Shown here: one piece after another, positions 1 to 14,111 of the stretch | How positions within the stretch are numbered: position 1 is the first letter of the stretch | How the letters are laid out: each line of letters starts with the position of its first letter | Origin: Epiperipatus broadwayi | Lineage: Eukaryota; Onychophora; Udeonychophora; Euonychophora; Peripatidae | Reading direction: 5' to 3' | DNA length: 64,000 nucleotides | Assembly: GCA_028023455.1 (NCBI GenBank) | Contig: JAQFVV010001063.1 | Span: 55,721-119,720 of the forward strand | The notes under the pieces: generated by a model | Databases searched by the model: none | The model's input: only the letters and a program-made list of their open reading frames with translations | What the model was told of the DNA's origin: nothing | Program-made: the position numbers and the translations under genes

Positions 1-2180
1 CATACACAGAAAAATAAAGGGGAAACAGAGAGTTTATATATATATTATTAGTATAATTTTGAGATATCTAAACACATAGACCATGTTTGAAGGCTTCCTA
101 ACAGTGAGTATTGCAACAGAAACCAGGCTTGAATCCTGTTACATGTTTAAGGGATTCTGTAGCCATACATATATAGATATAGTTACTACATATATGTTGA
201 CATATACATTTGGATTTTTTTTTTTGCAAAATGATTAAATAAAGAGCTAAAACTTGCTTAAGGGGGTGTGTGTGCTCGTTGATGAGTTATGTGTGTGTGT
301 ATGTTGTTATATAGTCAAACATACATAAAGAATCTTCTGTATATATTTAATTTTGTATTTAATTTTGTTTTATTTTAATAAAAAAAAATGTAAATGATGA
401 AAAAAGAAATGGAACAGATTTTTATCTGTAGAATGCTTTTACCATAGATATCGTTTCAAGTTTGTTTTTAAAGTGTTTAACAATTTTAAAGTGCTAAAAG
501 GTTTTCTAAAAAAAAGAAAAAAATAGGACAAAAGAAGCCGGACCTCAGATCCTAGAGGATTAGATAAAAAAATACTGAACATTTTAAAGGAGAATGGAAC
601 TTTCTAGAAAAGAAAGAAAGAAGAGGTATAAATAGAAAAATCTGGAGACCAGTTTAGTTTTCATGCTATTATTGTCACTGCCATATTTAATTAATGTCGG
701 ATATTTTTGTAAGCTGATTTAGAAAAAAAAAAAGAAGATATTCACCAACTAATATGAACCAGTTGGGTAAAGTTGCTCCATGAAAAAACAAAAGCTGCTA
801 CATGATCCTATAACCATCTGAAGTTCAAAGAATCTACATCTGTCCATTTGTGTCTCTGCAAGTATTGTGACTCATTATCATGCCATCGGAAATTTAAAAA
901 GGACAAGACACCCATTCTGAACTATTTCTGTGGCCACAATGTTTCCTCAGGGAGGCAAAGGTAATACGTACAGTTATTCTATACTTATATTAATGTACAT
1001 TCTTTATATTATATTTAGAGACTGTAAATTCTTTATATTAAATCAAATTAACCATCTTAAAGATAAAATATTTAATATTTGTAATAATAAGCCATTTTGA
1101 CTGTAGAAAAAAATATATATACTATTATATTCATTAAATATTTGAGCACTGTTATTTATTCTATTTTCATTATTTTATATATTGTTTATTTAGTTCAAAA
1201 TATATCAATGTTTTAGTTATTGAATAATTAAATTAATTTGATTTTTACTGCCTTACCTATACTTGTTTCTGTCAGTCTAAGTACCACTCACCCTGAGTAA
1301 GCTAACCAGTAGCCAGGCATTTGTTAATAAGCCATGAATACTCTTCTCATCCCTTCCAGTATAATTCTTATGCAAGCATAGGATTTTGCATGGAATCAGA
1401 ATAGGCTGATATCCATAATATACTGGCTGGGAAATGTTAATAAATCATTATGTGAATCTAAGGTCATCTCAGTCAATTAAGTGGTTTCGTTCATTGGTAA
1501 GTCTTGTTAGTAATTATAATACCAAGAAAATAATTTGTAGAAATAGCATTAGTCCAATCCAACAGTAATGAGAAAAGGGGTAAACCCATTACAGTTGTTA
1601 GGTAAGTAGGTCAGTTGGTAGTTAGTTGGAAGATAGGCAGGGAAAGTGGCAGACAATTAATAAAAAAGCAACAATTTATTACCAAATTTTCTCTTAAGAC
1701 AATGTATAAAAAAAAGGAGTATAAAAATATTAAATGCTTTCTTTAAAATAATGGAATAAGTAGAATTACCCAAAATGATAGAAACAACAATTAATAATAT
1801 CATAAGAAAATACAACTATAAAATGATAATAAAAACTATAGTAGAGAACGAAACTCTCAAAATTATTTTACGATGTTATATATTAATATATTTAAATTGA
1901 AAAATGAGATATTTTGACAATAAAAATAAAAAAAATTATTATTATGTAAAAGTGATGGCTATGTCACCATGAAATATGAAAACAAAATTACACAAAGAAA
2001 TATATAAAAATAAATAAGAAAACAAAAATAATCCCTGCAATTACAAAAACATCTTTTAAAATTATACATATTTATAATTGAAGTGATGAAATGTGCATAT
2101 AATTGTATGAAAGTTTCAGGAAATATGGGATTTATTTGCAGATAATTTAAAAGAAGCATATGAAATATTAGAGAAGTTGT
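1..2180. other. AT-rich intergenic DNA
   Basis: No gene is supportable. The stretch is AT-rich with homopolymer runs. Around 730-958 (+) one frame stays open apart from a TGA, reads out a Cys/His-rich stretch and ends in a splice-donor-like AG|GTAATA. This could be a decayed exon or repeat fragment, but the stop and the lack of a recognisable domain prevent a gene call. The moderately GC-richer patch at 1260-1460 looks like an old unidentified repeat. Confidence 0.5.
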
Positions 2181-2900
2181 TGGCAAAATGAAGTAAACTT
2201 TTTAAGTAATAAATATATACCAGATAATAGAAGGAATGTAATAGTGATAAAAAAAGTAAAAAACAAAGGCATTAACAATTACACAACTGTCAGTCTTCTA
2301 TACACTTCTCTACAAGATGTTTACTAAGATGACTGCACTATCATCTACAGAATTTTAAATTCCTATCAACATTTAAAAAGCAAGCAAAATTTAAAAGTAG
2401 TTATAGTATAGTATATCATGCATAAATATTTTAAACAATTATAGATAGAATAGTAACTGTAAGCTGTTATTATGTTTTGGACTTGTATATTATGAAAAAG
2501 CATGTGATTACATATGCATTTCAGTAAGCTTTTGAATTATTAAACATAGACCAAGATATTGTCAAATTCTGAAGAATGTTTATCAGAATGAAATAGTATT
2601 TATTAGATTACATAGTGATATTAAAAAGATTAACACTACTGATAGGGATATACATTAGAATGATAGAATGATTTTAACTCTTCAAAACATTTTATAGCAC
2701 AAAAAATTAAAAAAAAATTGCAAAGAAAAGATTAAAAGTGGAATATGTGGAAATTATATCTATATATCATTATGGCAATAAATGGAGTTGATCCCCCAAA
2801 ATTTTTAAACATCTTGAAAGACATTATAGACAAAATAAATAAGGGTTTGCTGGAGTGATGAAAAACAGAGAAACTATAGATCAGAAAAACTGGATTAAAT
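2180..2900 (+). mobile_element. Decayed RTE-like LINE reverse transcriptase remnant
   Basis: Short open segments translate to diagnostic pieces of a LINE reverse transcriptase. Near 2258-2330 there is NNYTTVSLLYTSLQD, the counterpart of the family's NYRPISLLS...K block. Near 2478-2510 there is GLVYYEKACDY, the RT motif A region, normally FVDYEKAFDS with the first catalytic Asp. Near 2565-2630 there is KNVYQNEIVFIRLHSDIKK, the segment before motif B. The pieces are in the expected order but are separated by stops and frameshifts, and motifs B and C are not legible. This is a dead remnant. Assignment to the RTE-like group (the one with the LKNIYQN...LH.D.KKI signature) rests on recalled family patterns and is moderately secure. 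It is on the opposite strand to the better copies at 28.9-31.7 kb and 52.8-53.7 kb. Confidence 0.5.
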
Positions 2901-5900
2901 TTGTTTCATCCTGCAACATAATAATAATGATTAAAAATAATGATGATCATAATATATCTAATAAAAATACAATAAAAATCTTCCAAAAGTTGAAAAAATG
3001 AACATGATCTGAATGTGATTAAATAATGCTTTCTTTGTTTTGAGTCTTTTGGCAAACTCAAGTATCTCCTATATCTGCCCTCCACACAGTTTTAATAATA
3101 CTTTTTTGGGCATTTTTATATAGGGGGGGGGGGGGGATTGGAGGAATGTCCAAAAAAAGAACTTTCAAGCCATAGCCAGCACCCCTAAAAGAGTGGCTTC
3201 CATATTTACATTCCAGATTGCCAACTTATATGGGAATGATTCTCATATATATATAACATTATGATATTTACGAGCCATAAAACTAAATCTCAATTTTATA
3301 AGCATCATTAAAATTTAAATTCAAAATTACAAAGTTGTTTTGCATAAATAAAAATACTATTACAATACTTTATTTTCTATTTATCATGAGTACTTTTAAT
3401 ACAAAGTTTTTACAAAGTGATCTTTTGACGAATGGTGCAAAATAACCGGGAGAAGGATCTAGTTTATAAAAGTGTAAAGCTATTGCCATTAAATGATGGT
3501 ATGAAATGAATATTTAAAACTTAGACTTCTCATTCATTCAAATCCCTAGGAAGAATTGAAGGTTATCAATAAAAATGATGCATTTTAGTCATTTTATTTT
3601 ACTTTATTCTATTTTTTCAACTTCAAGGTCATTCAGAGACCACATGGTTTGCTTTCTACAACTCATGCGGTTACAGACATTTGATTTTTCAACACACTGC
3701 TATCCATAAGATAAAATATTTAAACACACAGAGGAAACTTAGGCAATATAAAATGTAAAGTTAATATGAATTCTTAAAATAAGAATTTGATAATAATGCT
3801 TAGAAAAGTTAAAATATTTAAATCCCAAAACTAATGCATATATCTTTAATTTTTTTTTTTTTTTACAAATTTAACCCTTCATTTCTCCAACAAAGATCTT
3901 AAAATAAAAATTTATCAGCAAATTAAACCAACAATAGGGGAAATACAAAAATAAATTCTTTAATGTAATATCGAGAAAAACTATGTATATAAAAAGCAGT
4001 AATTACTATGCTCCTATGAATATGCTTTCTTTAAACAAACCAATTCAAAAAGAAAATTACTATTAAAGATCTGTTCATTTTTGCAAAATCCTAACACTTT
4101 TTTTGTTCACGTTAAATTTTTATATATTTTTTTAAATTAATGAAACTATATCAAATTTATTAAGCGCAAGCAGATAACATAAGCAGATAACATTGTAAAT
4201 TAATGAATAAATGTGTCTTAATATAAAAAAAAGAATGAAACTGGTTTGGTTCCTATTTCTATTATAACCTCAAAAAGAGTTGAATTGGTGAGATAGTAAA
4301 TAAAACGCCAAAACTGTAATTTACTGAGAGATAATAATAGGCTAATTATAGCACTAATAATAAGCTCAAGGTAGTAAACTAGTCAGGTAGGTTATCCAAT
4401 ATAAGCCATTAAATACGACCAACAAACTGGTCTAATGATCAGCTAAAGCAAAAATTTTTAGTCTAATAATAATAATAGCTTAGGGTTGAGCTATATCCAA
4501 ATAATAAATAAACCATCAATATAATAAAGTAAATTCAGAGTTACGCTAACTCTTATGCCATGCTGCTTCAAAAAGGGAGAGTTTTCTGATACTTTATTTT
4601 TTAAAAACAACTCTTTAAAATCTCATGCAGCACATCACACAAAAGATTAGGTTTCTTCAAATATTCTTCATCAAACCAATCTTCCAAAATAGATTTAATC
4701 TTATAATCACAATGAATCTTCTAAATAATCAGATTTCATGTATAATTCCTTTTTAAAATAACTCAGATCTTCTATGCAACTTAATTCTTTTTTTAAATAT
4801 TTATGATAATCAAATCTGAGAGTTCTTTCAATAATAAATTGTTCAATAATCAATAATCTTCTTTTTAGTTTTTAAATCAACAAAGAATATGATCCTAGTG
4901 ACAAATAAAAATAAGATATTATCTTATGTTTAAGATGATATCTCATTACATAATAATTAGTAAATTTAAAATAAAAAATAAAAAACTCATATTAAAAATA
5001 ATTATAACATACTTGGATTACATTCTTGACATATGAATAGGAAAGGGATTTTGTTGCTACCCAATATCACATCAATAGGTTCTCTTCTAATTGCATATCA
5101 AAATAAAATAAAATAATCTTATGATCTTAATTCCAGATGAATAAAGTAAAGTGATATTTTAATAGATGAATAATGTGATTTTATTATTTTATTTTAAGAT
5201 AAATAAAATAATATTATAATAGATAAATAAAGTGATCTTATCCCTGGATGTTATCTTAACATCAACAATATAATTTAATAAAGTAACTTTTATATATTTT
5301 CTTGTACTCTCATATTTTTAATGCTTAAAATAAATATGTGTGGTTTTGTTAGATTTCTGAAAAATACAGATGATGGTGGAGAAATATGAAAGAAAAATAA
5401 TAATGAAAACAATATTTTCTGATAATAATGGACATGGAAAAATAAACATCAGATTATTTTAATAAAACTATAAACTACAAAATTCACCAAAAGAAAATTA
5501 AAATTGTAAATTACAGTTGAGATAATAATAGAATAATAAGTAAATCAAAAATCTTAATATGATTTCTTATAATTCATCAAAATTCTCACAGCTAATAAAA
5601 CTCAATATCAGTTATATAATAAAACTCAATATCAGTTATATAAGTCCATATAAAAATATTTAATAATTCTAAATAAGATAAATCTTACTATCATTTGATA
5701 TTGATGAATGTTGAAGATGTATAGGTTTTTATAGTCATATAAATAATTATAAATTTAATAACAGAATATTTTATCAGATTTTAAAAACATCTGGATATGC
5801 AAATTGAGATATCAACAATATCTCCTCATCAAAATAACTCTGATTTATCAAGAGTACAGAATAAATGCATTATTGGCATCATGCATCACCTTCAGTACAT

Positions 5901-8900
5901 ATCAAAAGCCAGGATAACGACATGGTTGGGCATCACACATGACTTTAAATAAATATATCACCTAAACACACATCAAGGGATTGAAGAGTGAGCAAAATAA
6001 AATTATGGCACAAACTTAAATAAGCATCTACATAAGAGGGCAATAAAGAACTAGGACCATATCTCTAGTCTTAAAATATGAGAGTAAATCATCAATAAAG
6101 AGGGGTTGCTTAAATATAGCATTGTATGTTGATGTCACTATAGACATAGTAAAACTCACTGGTATAATAAAACAATCTATATGAGAGAGATAACACTACT
6201 ATCTCCTATATTAACAGTGAACAATTGATGTATAAAAACAATAAAATATGGCAATAATAGCAAAATATAGCTTATCATATAAAATTTTATGTCAAAACAA
6301 TTTAATAATAAAATTATACATCAGCTACTTGTACTCTTCCATACATTTATTAACATTTTAAATAAATCTAAAAAAACAAAAACATAATACACTCTAAAGT
6401 ATTTTATATAATACTAGTAATATTCTGAAAACTTGACATGAGAGGAGCATTAAAATTATAAATAAAAGAATACCTAGGAAAATAATGACCATAATACATA
6501 TATAAATAAATGTTAAACTAAATATTTAAACCCATTTTATCAATAAAATTAGCAGTCCTTCATCTTATCTTTCCTTTCCATTAATAGGATACAGTCAAAT
6601 AAAGAGTCCTTTGATATACTAAAGACTTTTACAAAATATCTGGGAAATAATGAAGATTTAAATTAATAAGCAGCAAATAAAACATAAGGTAAGTAGAATT
6701 TGAAATCACTGACTTAAATAAGATAGTGATTCTAAGCACAATCAGTTTAAACACAATAATAAAGTGAACAGTGTAAGTATTGCAGATCCTTTAAATATGA
6801 CATGTTGAATAGTACTTAAATTGTAAATAATTTAAATAGCATCTGATATAAATAATATACATTGTAGATATTTAGTAGCACATTCAGTAAATAAAAATAT
6901 TTCCTTTTGAAAATATATTATTTAGCTTTATGAAGTAAATATTAATAAAGAGCAAACATATTTAAACAAAATGTTGAGAAACTATAATAAGTTTCATGGA
7001 AAGGAAACATATTTTAAATATCTTGTTGAGGAGTTGTGATAAATTTTTAACAAGAGCATAAACTCATCTTTTCGTAAATTGTATTTGTGGTAAAATACAG
7101 AACAGGTTTCATGAGTCAACAATACATAAATTTTCCATTTTCTTGACAATAACAAAAAGTCATTCTTGTCAAAATGTAAATTTAAATAAATATTGAATGC
7201 AGTAAATATAGTATTTTATCTTTTAAGACAGATAAAATACTAATTAACACAATAAGTTTATTTAAACATAGCAATTTTATTTATCTTAAAATAAAGCAAA
7301 TACTCATTATTAACATTCAACTGCAGACATCCTTCATAATATATGCATAAATAATATTTATTTTACTCATAAAGCATTTTTATTGAAATAATAATTCACA
7401 ATAATTAAAATATAGCATTTATTCAATTTTTCCTAAATGAAGAAGCAATCTTATTCTTTTAGGAGAATGCAAAGGCAAAATACTTTTGTAATAGTATTCT
7501 TAAATAAGAAGATATATAAATCACTAATTACTTTTAAATAAGCATTCATATGTTGGCAATTAACTTTAGGAACTCTTTATCATTTATAGGATCCTATGAT
7601 TTTAACTGACAGTTCTAATTTAATAATAAATTTAATTAAGCCAAAAGAGAATGCTCTATAAAAATGATAGCAATTTTCAATATTTTTTTTTAATGTATAA
7701 CGTTTAAAAGTCTTTGTGAAATAAACACATAAATTTCTTTTTAATGTTAGTGAATAAATAATTTAAAAGTTCTTGCATTTAATAAAAGAATGATCCTTTT
7801 TAAAATGAAGTGTAAATTTAATAAAATTAATAAATTGAAAACAATGAAAGTTAAATAACAATGCAATAATATCTTCAGTACAAGTCTATTATCATAAAAC
7901 AATGACATGTTGTTTCCTGCAATATACATTTGTTGGTGGGTAGATTTTCCCATGGTAAAACTTGGAGAATTTTGAAATATTGAAGAGGTTAGGTTATAAA
8001 ACCTGACAAGATGACTATTCTAGCAATGCATACTTTTATAGAATCTAAAAAATAATAATAATTAAAAAATTTACTACTTGAACATGCTGAAGAATAATGA
8101 TTATGAGAAGAATGAGAAGAATGTGAAGTGGTCAAGACTTATATAATGTGAGTTACATGATAGATAATCAGTTGAATGATTGACAATCTCTAATTAATTT
8201 ATGCAACTTAATTAAGCTGAGAGGTCACAATTTTTAGTTACTAAGTTAAAATTTTAAAAATAGATCTAATTAAAATATTCTGGAAAATTCCAGACTCAAT
8301 TGTCTAGACAGAATAATTAAATATCATATCATTATATTATTTAGAATATGTTTGAACATTTGAAATAATTTAATAAAATAAAAAGCATTACAGTAATAAA
8401 AATATAGATATTGTTTAAATACATTTCTTCTTTCTCAGAATATTATTTCAATTGTTTTAAAATGTTTATAATATTTTCATCAGAAAATATTATAAAATAA
8501 AGCATTAAATTAACTTTGAACATTATTAACTTTTTTAACAAAGAAATACTTTTAAAATTATTAATCACATTCACACTCACACATAGAGATAACTATGTCA
8601 AAAATTAATTAATTTAAAACTATTAATTATTCTGACTATTTCTAAAAGATTTGAATATTTTTAATTAGCATTTATTAACTGTACTTTTAACTGCACAAAC
8701 TTAGGCATTTTTAGACTCATTTTAGAGCTCATTTATGATATTTTAATTTAAAAAAAGATATAATAATTAAGTTTAGAATATTTTAACTCTTCTACTAAGA
8801 CATGTGTAATATTAAGTTATACTTTAAATAAAAAATAATTTGTAATTATGAACTTATAATTATAAAGAAGTTAAATTAATAAGTTTAAAAAATTATTGAA

Positions 8901-9830
8901 ATACACTTAATATAAGATTGTTTTAAGTTAATAATATCTTATAATAGCAACTATGACTTAATGAAATGAATTACAAAGGAACTTTAATTGCTGTTATAAT
9001 AATAACATTTATTTAATGAAAAATAAACCATTTAATTTTTTTTAAAAATATATATTATCACAAAACTGAACATTCAGTTCTACAGTCAGAACTGAAGGTT
9101 ACTATACCTCATTGCATATTCTGTATTTGACCCATAGAGTTGTCCAGTGGTAATGTTGTGAATTATGAAGTTCAACCTGCCATGGATTGTAGTTTCAGAT
9201 CTGTCACTTCTGGTGAACAAATTTTATATGAACCCTCAAGCAATAAACCATTTGATTATTATTATTTACAGAATGTATTGATAACTATGAAACTTAAAGC
9301 TTTAATTTCTATTTGCTATAAAAAAAATTCTATTGTTATTATATAAAAAATAAATAACAACTGTTATAGTGTAGTTTGACATTAAATTCATATATAACAA
9401 TCTCCTTCTCTGAAATATATACTAAAAACAATATAAGTATTATGGAAAAAAAACAGTTATTACTAAAATTTTAATTTTTTGCATAAAAAACATATAGAAA
9501 TATGTATTTCTATGTTTGAGGTTGAATTATTGCTAGAAATCAGATAAATGTCAGCCTTCCTGTGGTTCATCCAGTCAATAACATACATTAGTGTATAAAA
9601 CACCTCTATATAGACATCAGACTTCATTTTTATGAATTCCTAAATAATGACAGAAAAATATAAAATCACCCAATAAAACTATTAATAAGAACACTGGCAG
9701 TATTATGAGGGGTAGACATTACTGGACCTCAGAGATGAAGAGTTCTAGGCTCTTGAAATAAAAAAATTATTACATTGTATGATGTTTTTCATCTTTTGCA
9801 AAAAAAAAAAATCTATTTTATCATTGAGGA
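2900..9830. other. AT-rich intergenic DNA, no gene recognised
   Basis: Almost 7 kb of AT-rich sequence with only short random open frames. Notable items are a 14-G homopolymer at 3123-3136 and an exact 24-bp tandem duplication at 5593-5640 (unit TAATAAAACTCAATATCAGT plus TATA). No recognisable exon, RNA gene or transposon coding motif was seen. Confidence 0.5.
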
Positions 9831-10960
9831 AATATCAAAATTTAAAATGGAGAATATCTTCAACGTAATTGTTTAGCAAAATGTTGATATTACAGCACTT
9901 CAAGAGATTCGTCATTATTCTAATAATGTGTACTTTCTTAAAATTCCTGAATCTGCATTGATTTTTAATAAAATGCACTATAAATATGGTATAGCTATCC
10001 TTTTTATAAGCATCTTATAAAGCAAACAACTTCTAGTGAATATAATACCATTTCATACACTTTCTATAATCATTTTTGCAATGGAGTAGATTTTACTTCT
10101 TGGCAATATTTTTTAATAGTTTCCACTGACCAGAAATCTTCATAAAATCTATAATTTAGAAAATACTGTCAAGAAAATAAAAAATTACTGCATTGCAAAA
10201 AATGAATAGAAAGTGTATTAAGTGATACTATATGGATGTTTTCAATAGTTCAATCAATACTGCAATCATCATGGGTATAGACAATTTTTATGTATGCAAT
10301 ACTCACAAGTTTCTCTATACAAATTACTTTTATTTTTCTCTTTCAGATCTTCCTATATATCCTGAAAATATAGATAATTTCAATTTTCATAATACTTTTG
10401 GCAATATGCAAATGAATATCAAACAGATTGCCAACTTTTAGAATGAATTGATTTAGATAACTTACATTTACTTTATAATGTGAAGCAAGAAGAAACATTT
10501 CAATTCAGGAAGTTTAGGAACAAAGACTATCTCTGATTTATGTTTTGCTTCAACAAAAATAGTGTACCATTATCTGCTCATCTACTGATATTGGATCATT
10601 TCCCCCTTATCAACATAAAACAAATCTAATCACTCTTGGATTTCACATTCCTAAAGTTGAGATTTATTCTGTTATGAGATGAAATTTCAAAAATGCTGAC
10701 TGGAGTCAAACACTGGGTATCTTGAATAGAATATTAAGGGAATGTGTCCAGTTTCCTATTTCTATAATAACTTTAACAAAATTGCATAGCAATAACAAAC
10801 AAATAGTTCATCTCTTGAGAGTACCAAAATTAATTCACTCCAGGTTGCAATAGAACTAGCAATGTTCTCTGAAGCCAATATTTTCTACCAAAGATCTGGA
10901 AATTGCAGACAAATTCCAGAATTTGCAAAAAGTAAAACTTTACAGAATTTAAATAATTAC
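9830..10960 (+). mobile_element. Decayed LINE endonuclease-domain remnant
   Basis: The plus strand carries disconnected pieces of an APE-type retrotransposon endonuclease in correct order. NVDITALQEIR at about 9880-9912 carries the catalytic LQE-x-R motif. It is followed by a readable HYKYGIAI strand at about 9969-10000. LDHFPLI at about 10591-10611 corresponds to the SDH active-site block. NFKNADW at about 10682-10702 belongs to the linker that follows the endonuclease in several LINE families (RPRWNFRKADW-like). Stops and frameshifts interrupt every segment, so no protein is made. No RT motif follows; downstream is AT-rich DNA, so this is a fragment. The family is not resolved, but it differs from the RTE-like copies elsewhere in the window. 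Confidence 0.5.
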
Positions 10961-11880
10961 ACTAAAAATGTGTACACATTTTATATATACATAAGAAAAT
11001 CTATGCATTTAGAAATTATAAATTGTTCATATATATATATATATATATCCATGTAAATCTATTATTATATAACACTGAATTTTTGAAATTATTAAATTCT
11101 TAATTTTGAAAGACGCTTGAGTGAATCACTTAAGTTTAAAGTGTATTTCAAAATTAACAATTTAATATATCCATATATGTATTTTTTAGCATCATTTAAT
11201 ACATATATATCTAATAGATATTCAGAATATTTGTAGAGTGATATTCTTCACAATGTGTTTCGTGTAATTTTCCAATTGTACAGTGTAGGCTATTCTCATT
11301 AAATTAAGTTTGGACAACAAACCTGAAGACATACAATGGACATTATTGGCTAAAATGAAATGTGCATTAGTAAGACATGTCACAACCTTCTTGCTTTTAC
11401 TAAATGGTCAGATCAATTTGTCATGTTTCATAAAGTTCAGTTATCAAATTAATTCAAATAATTTAAACTATTAGCTTTACTTCTCAATGCTTCTTATCAA
11501 ACATTTCTCATTGATATATTGTACACCTTAATTAAATTTAAAGATGAACTATATAACCATTATTACCAATTTAATTTGATTAATTATTGAATTTACTTTT
11601 TAAAGGTCTCTGATTTCTAAATATCAGTGCAATGAATGGCCTAATCCAATACTATACAGAAATCTTCATATTTAAAATATTCCTACAGAATTAAATTTAT
11701 TTTCTTAATAACAACAAATCACTTAAATGTTTAGTTCACATCTTTTATGATAAAACAAAAGCAGCTCTCCACTCCAATGTAATCTATCATAAGCTTGAAT
11801 AAACAGTAGTTATTAAACAGGTCGACTTGAATTTCAGGGGTTTTTTTTAAATGTTAAAATATAATTTTTTTTTCTCATGT
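10960..11880. other. AT-rich intergenic DNA
   Basis: No gene seen. It contains a short TA run near 11030-11048 and no recognisable coding motif. Confidence 0.45.
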
Positions 11881-11881
11881 A

Positions 11882-11968
11882 TCATAGCATCAGCCGGGAA
11901 GCAAACCCACTAACCCAGGACAACTGCTTGTAAAGTGGCTGTCACTGACCTCTTGACCACCAAAGCTT
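11882..11968 (-). repeat. tRNA-like SINE, degenerate copy
   Basis: The reverse strand matches the tRNA-like element at 33180-33262 through its whole length. Both share the A-box-like GTGGTTGAGAGGT block (GTGGTCAAGAGGT here), the TTTACAAGCAGTTGTCC block (CTTACAAGCAGTTGTCC there), a B-box-like GGGTTTGCTTCCCGG and the end GCTGATGCTATGA. Two diverged copies sharing the same non-tRNA 3' extension point to a SINE family and not a functional tRNA. A T-rich tract lies next to its 3' side on the plus strand, equivalent to an A-rich tail. Confidence 0.6.
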
Positions 11969-13655
11969 GACTTGTTAAAATAGAATTAAAAGTGGTTTTT
12001 CAGATAATTAACTGCATTATTTTCATTTTTGAATCTTTAGCTTTATTAATAAAGGTGAAAGCTGGAAATTTGTCTGACAATGAATATTTAAAATGCCATA
12101 GACATTTAGAAACTTTATTACTCAACATTACAATAGATGACACTATTTTATCATATATTTTTTTAATAGTACACTAAACATAAATTATTAAAATGAAAGA
12201 CATAATGCACTAAACAATGAACAAATGTATTTTAAAGTAATAATGTCATTAAATACTATTTTATACAACATGCTATTAAGACAACTTATCTTAAACAATG
12301 CAAAAAAAAAAGGTGATCATGTGATGATTAATGGTTTAACAACTTATCTTGCTATGAATATAAAAATGTCATAAGTTCTCAAAGTACTCAGTCATATAAT
12401 TTTTATAGAACTAATAAATTTCTCTATTAATATATATAAGCACACATATCACAACTGTTACAGTTCATATATGAGAAGTATAAACTGTTAACTCTTCATT
12501 ATATATGTAATGTTTGTTTTAAATTATTTTGCTGCATATAATAATTACCTAGAAAAATGGGTTTAAAGAATTCACCATCAAAAATAAAACATTTCTGAGA
12601 GGGTAGAAAAACTGTCAGAAAAGCTTATAAAAATGGCTAAATGAAAGAATGCAAATGTTTGATGAACACTAACTATTGGTTGACAAGGCACATACATGTA
12701 TAAAAGATTATATAACCTTTCAGAACTTCGGATATCTCTGCCATATTTTAATTTATTGTGACACATTTCACTTCTATAAATAGTCAAAATAAGAGCCATA
12801 GATCACATGACCCAATTCTCTTAAGCTTGTAAGATATAAACAATGAGTATTGTCAATTGCTCAACAAGCTTCGTGATAAATGCTTAGCTAGAGAAAGCAT
12901 TTAAAATATCTCTGTCAGGAACTCCTGCCCTCCCTCCCCCACTAACCTCTGACCATGGTTTCATGCTTTGGCATTCCTCAGAGAGATACTAGGGTAGCTT
13001 CAGACCCTAGATCTAAAAATACCAACCCAAAGCCAGCATTTATCTAAAAGTTATCTATTGACTGGAAAATCTGAAATTTTCAGACACCTACATGTCTTCA
13101 AACCCAGCTATCCAACTACTTATTATATTTAGCAAGTAATCACAAATTTAAAAAAAAATACAAAATAGTAATTTTTATTGCAGTAAAAAAAAATTTGTTT
13201 TTCTTTTTATGATTTAATTTTTACTAAAATTGAATTTTAAAATTTGTAGGTAAAATGCAGCAATTAATTTTATATGTATTTTTACACTTATAATTTTAAT
13301 TTGTTATATATTATTAATTCATAATTTTGATTTAGTCTGTAAGTTTGAATCATATTTTCTTTAAATAAATTAAAAGATCCAATTATATCCCTTACACAAG
13401 ACCAATTTATGCATAGAAAAATATTACAAATGCTCAATAATTTAATTAATTTATATTTATTTTAATAAAGAAAGTTTATTTTAATAAATAAAATATAAAT
13501 AAAATTGATGTTTTTTTTTTTTAAAATGGAGAATTTTATAAAATTATACTTATTTATTTTTATAATAAATTTTATAATTTTTGATTCAAACTATAAAAAT
13601 ACATTATTTACTTTTGTTTTTTAAATTCATTTATTTCAACATATACATAATTTAG
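11969..13655. other. AT-rich intergenic DNA with a MITE half-copy
   Basis: No gene. A 40-50-bp segment at about 12295-12341 (core GGTGATCATGTGATG...GGTTTAA) matches the right half of the palindromic element at 48111-48209. The rest is AT-rich with no recognisable motif. Confidence 0.45.
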
Positions 13656-13765
13656 AAGGGATTTGAAATCAGATTTTAAAGCTTCCTACAGCTATCCAGT
13701 CCATTTTATACAACCAATACACCTGACCACATACATGTGAAAAAGATAAATGATCTCCAAAACCC
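13655..13765 (-). repeat. Short interspersed repeat with B-box-like core (family 2)
   Basis: This copy matches repeats at 46932-47035 and 20038-20100. On the reverse strand it reads TTTATCTTTTT...CATGT...GGTC, then AGCTGTAGGAAGCTT, then a B-box-like TTTCAAATCCCTTCT. The shared 100-bp unit and B-box-like end suggest an old tRNA-derived SINE, but an A box is not convincing. The ends (AATTTAGAAGGG and CCCTTCTAAATT) are an inverted match in this copy only. Confidence 0.5.
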
Positions 13766-14111
13766 TTCTAAATTATATTAAGTTAAGTATAGACAATATA
13801 TTAAGTATTCAACATGTATGGTAAACTACTTTTTTTAATTAAATACATATTTTATTAATGACTTCTGCTGGCTATTTATAAAAAAAACTTCTGGAAGAGA
13901 TTTGCCTTCAGTGAGATATATAAGACTTGTGCACAGACACTTCTGTTTAATTTGTGCAAAAAAATATTTATAACATCACTGAACAAAAATTTCTAGCAAT
14001 GATTTATTACAATTATTATTTACTTATAGAAAATTTAGATTTATTTAAATTTACTAAATTTACTGCCTTACTTATTTAAAAAATATTTGGCAAATAATTA
14101 ATAGAAAGTCT

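Noticed and set aside
730-958. Possible coding exon with Cys/His-rich translation and donor site
   Set aside because: An internal TGA, no recognisable domain and no matching neighbouring exon.
5593-5640. Short tandem duplication considered as a CRISPR-like or regulatory repeat
   Set aside because: Only two adjacent 24-bp units with no spacers, in a eukaryotic context; simple duplication.
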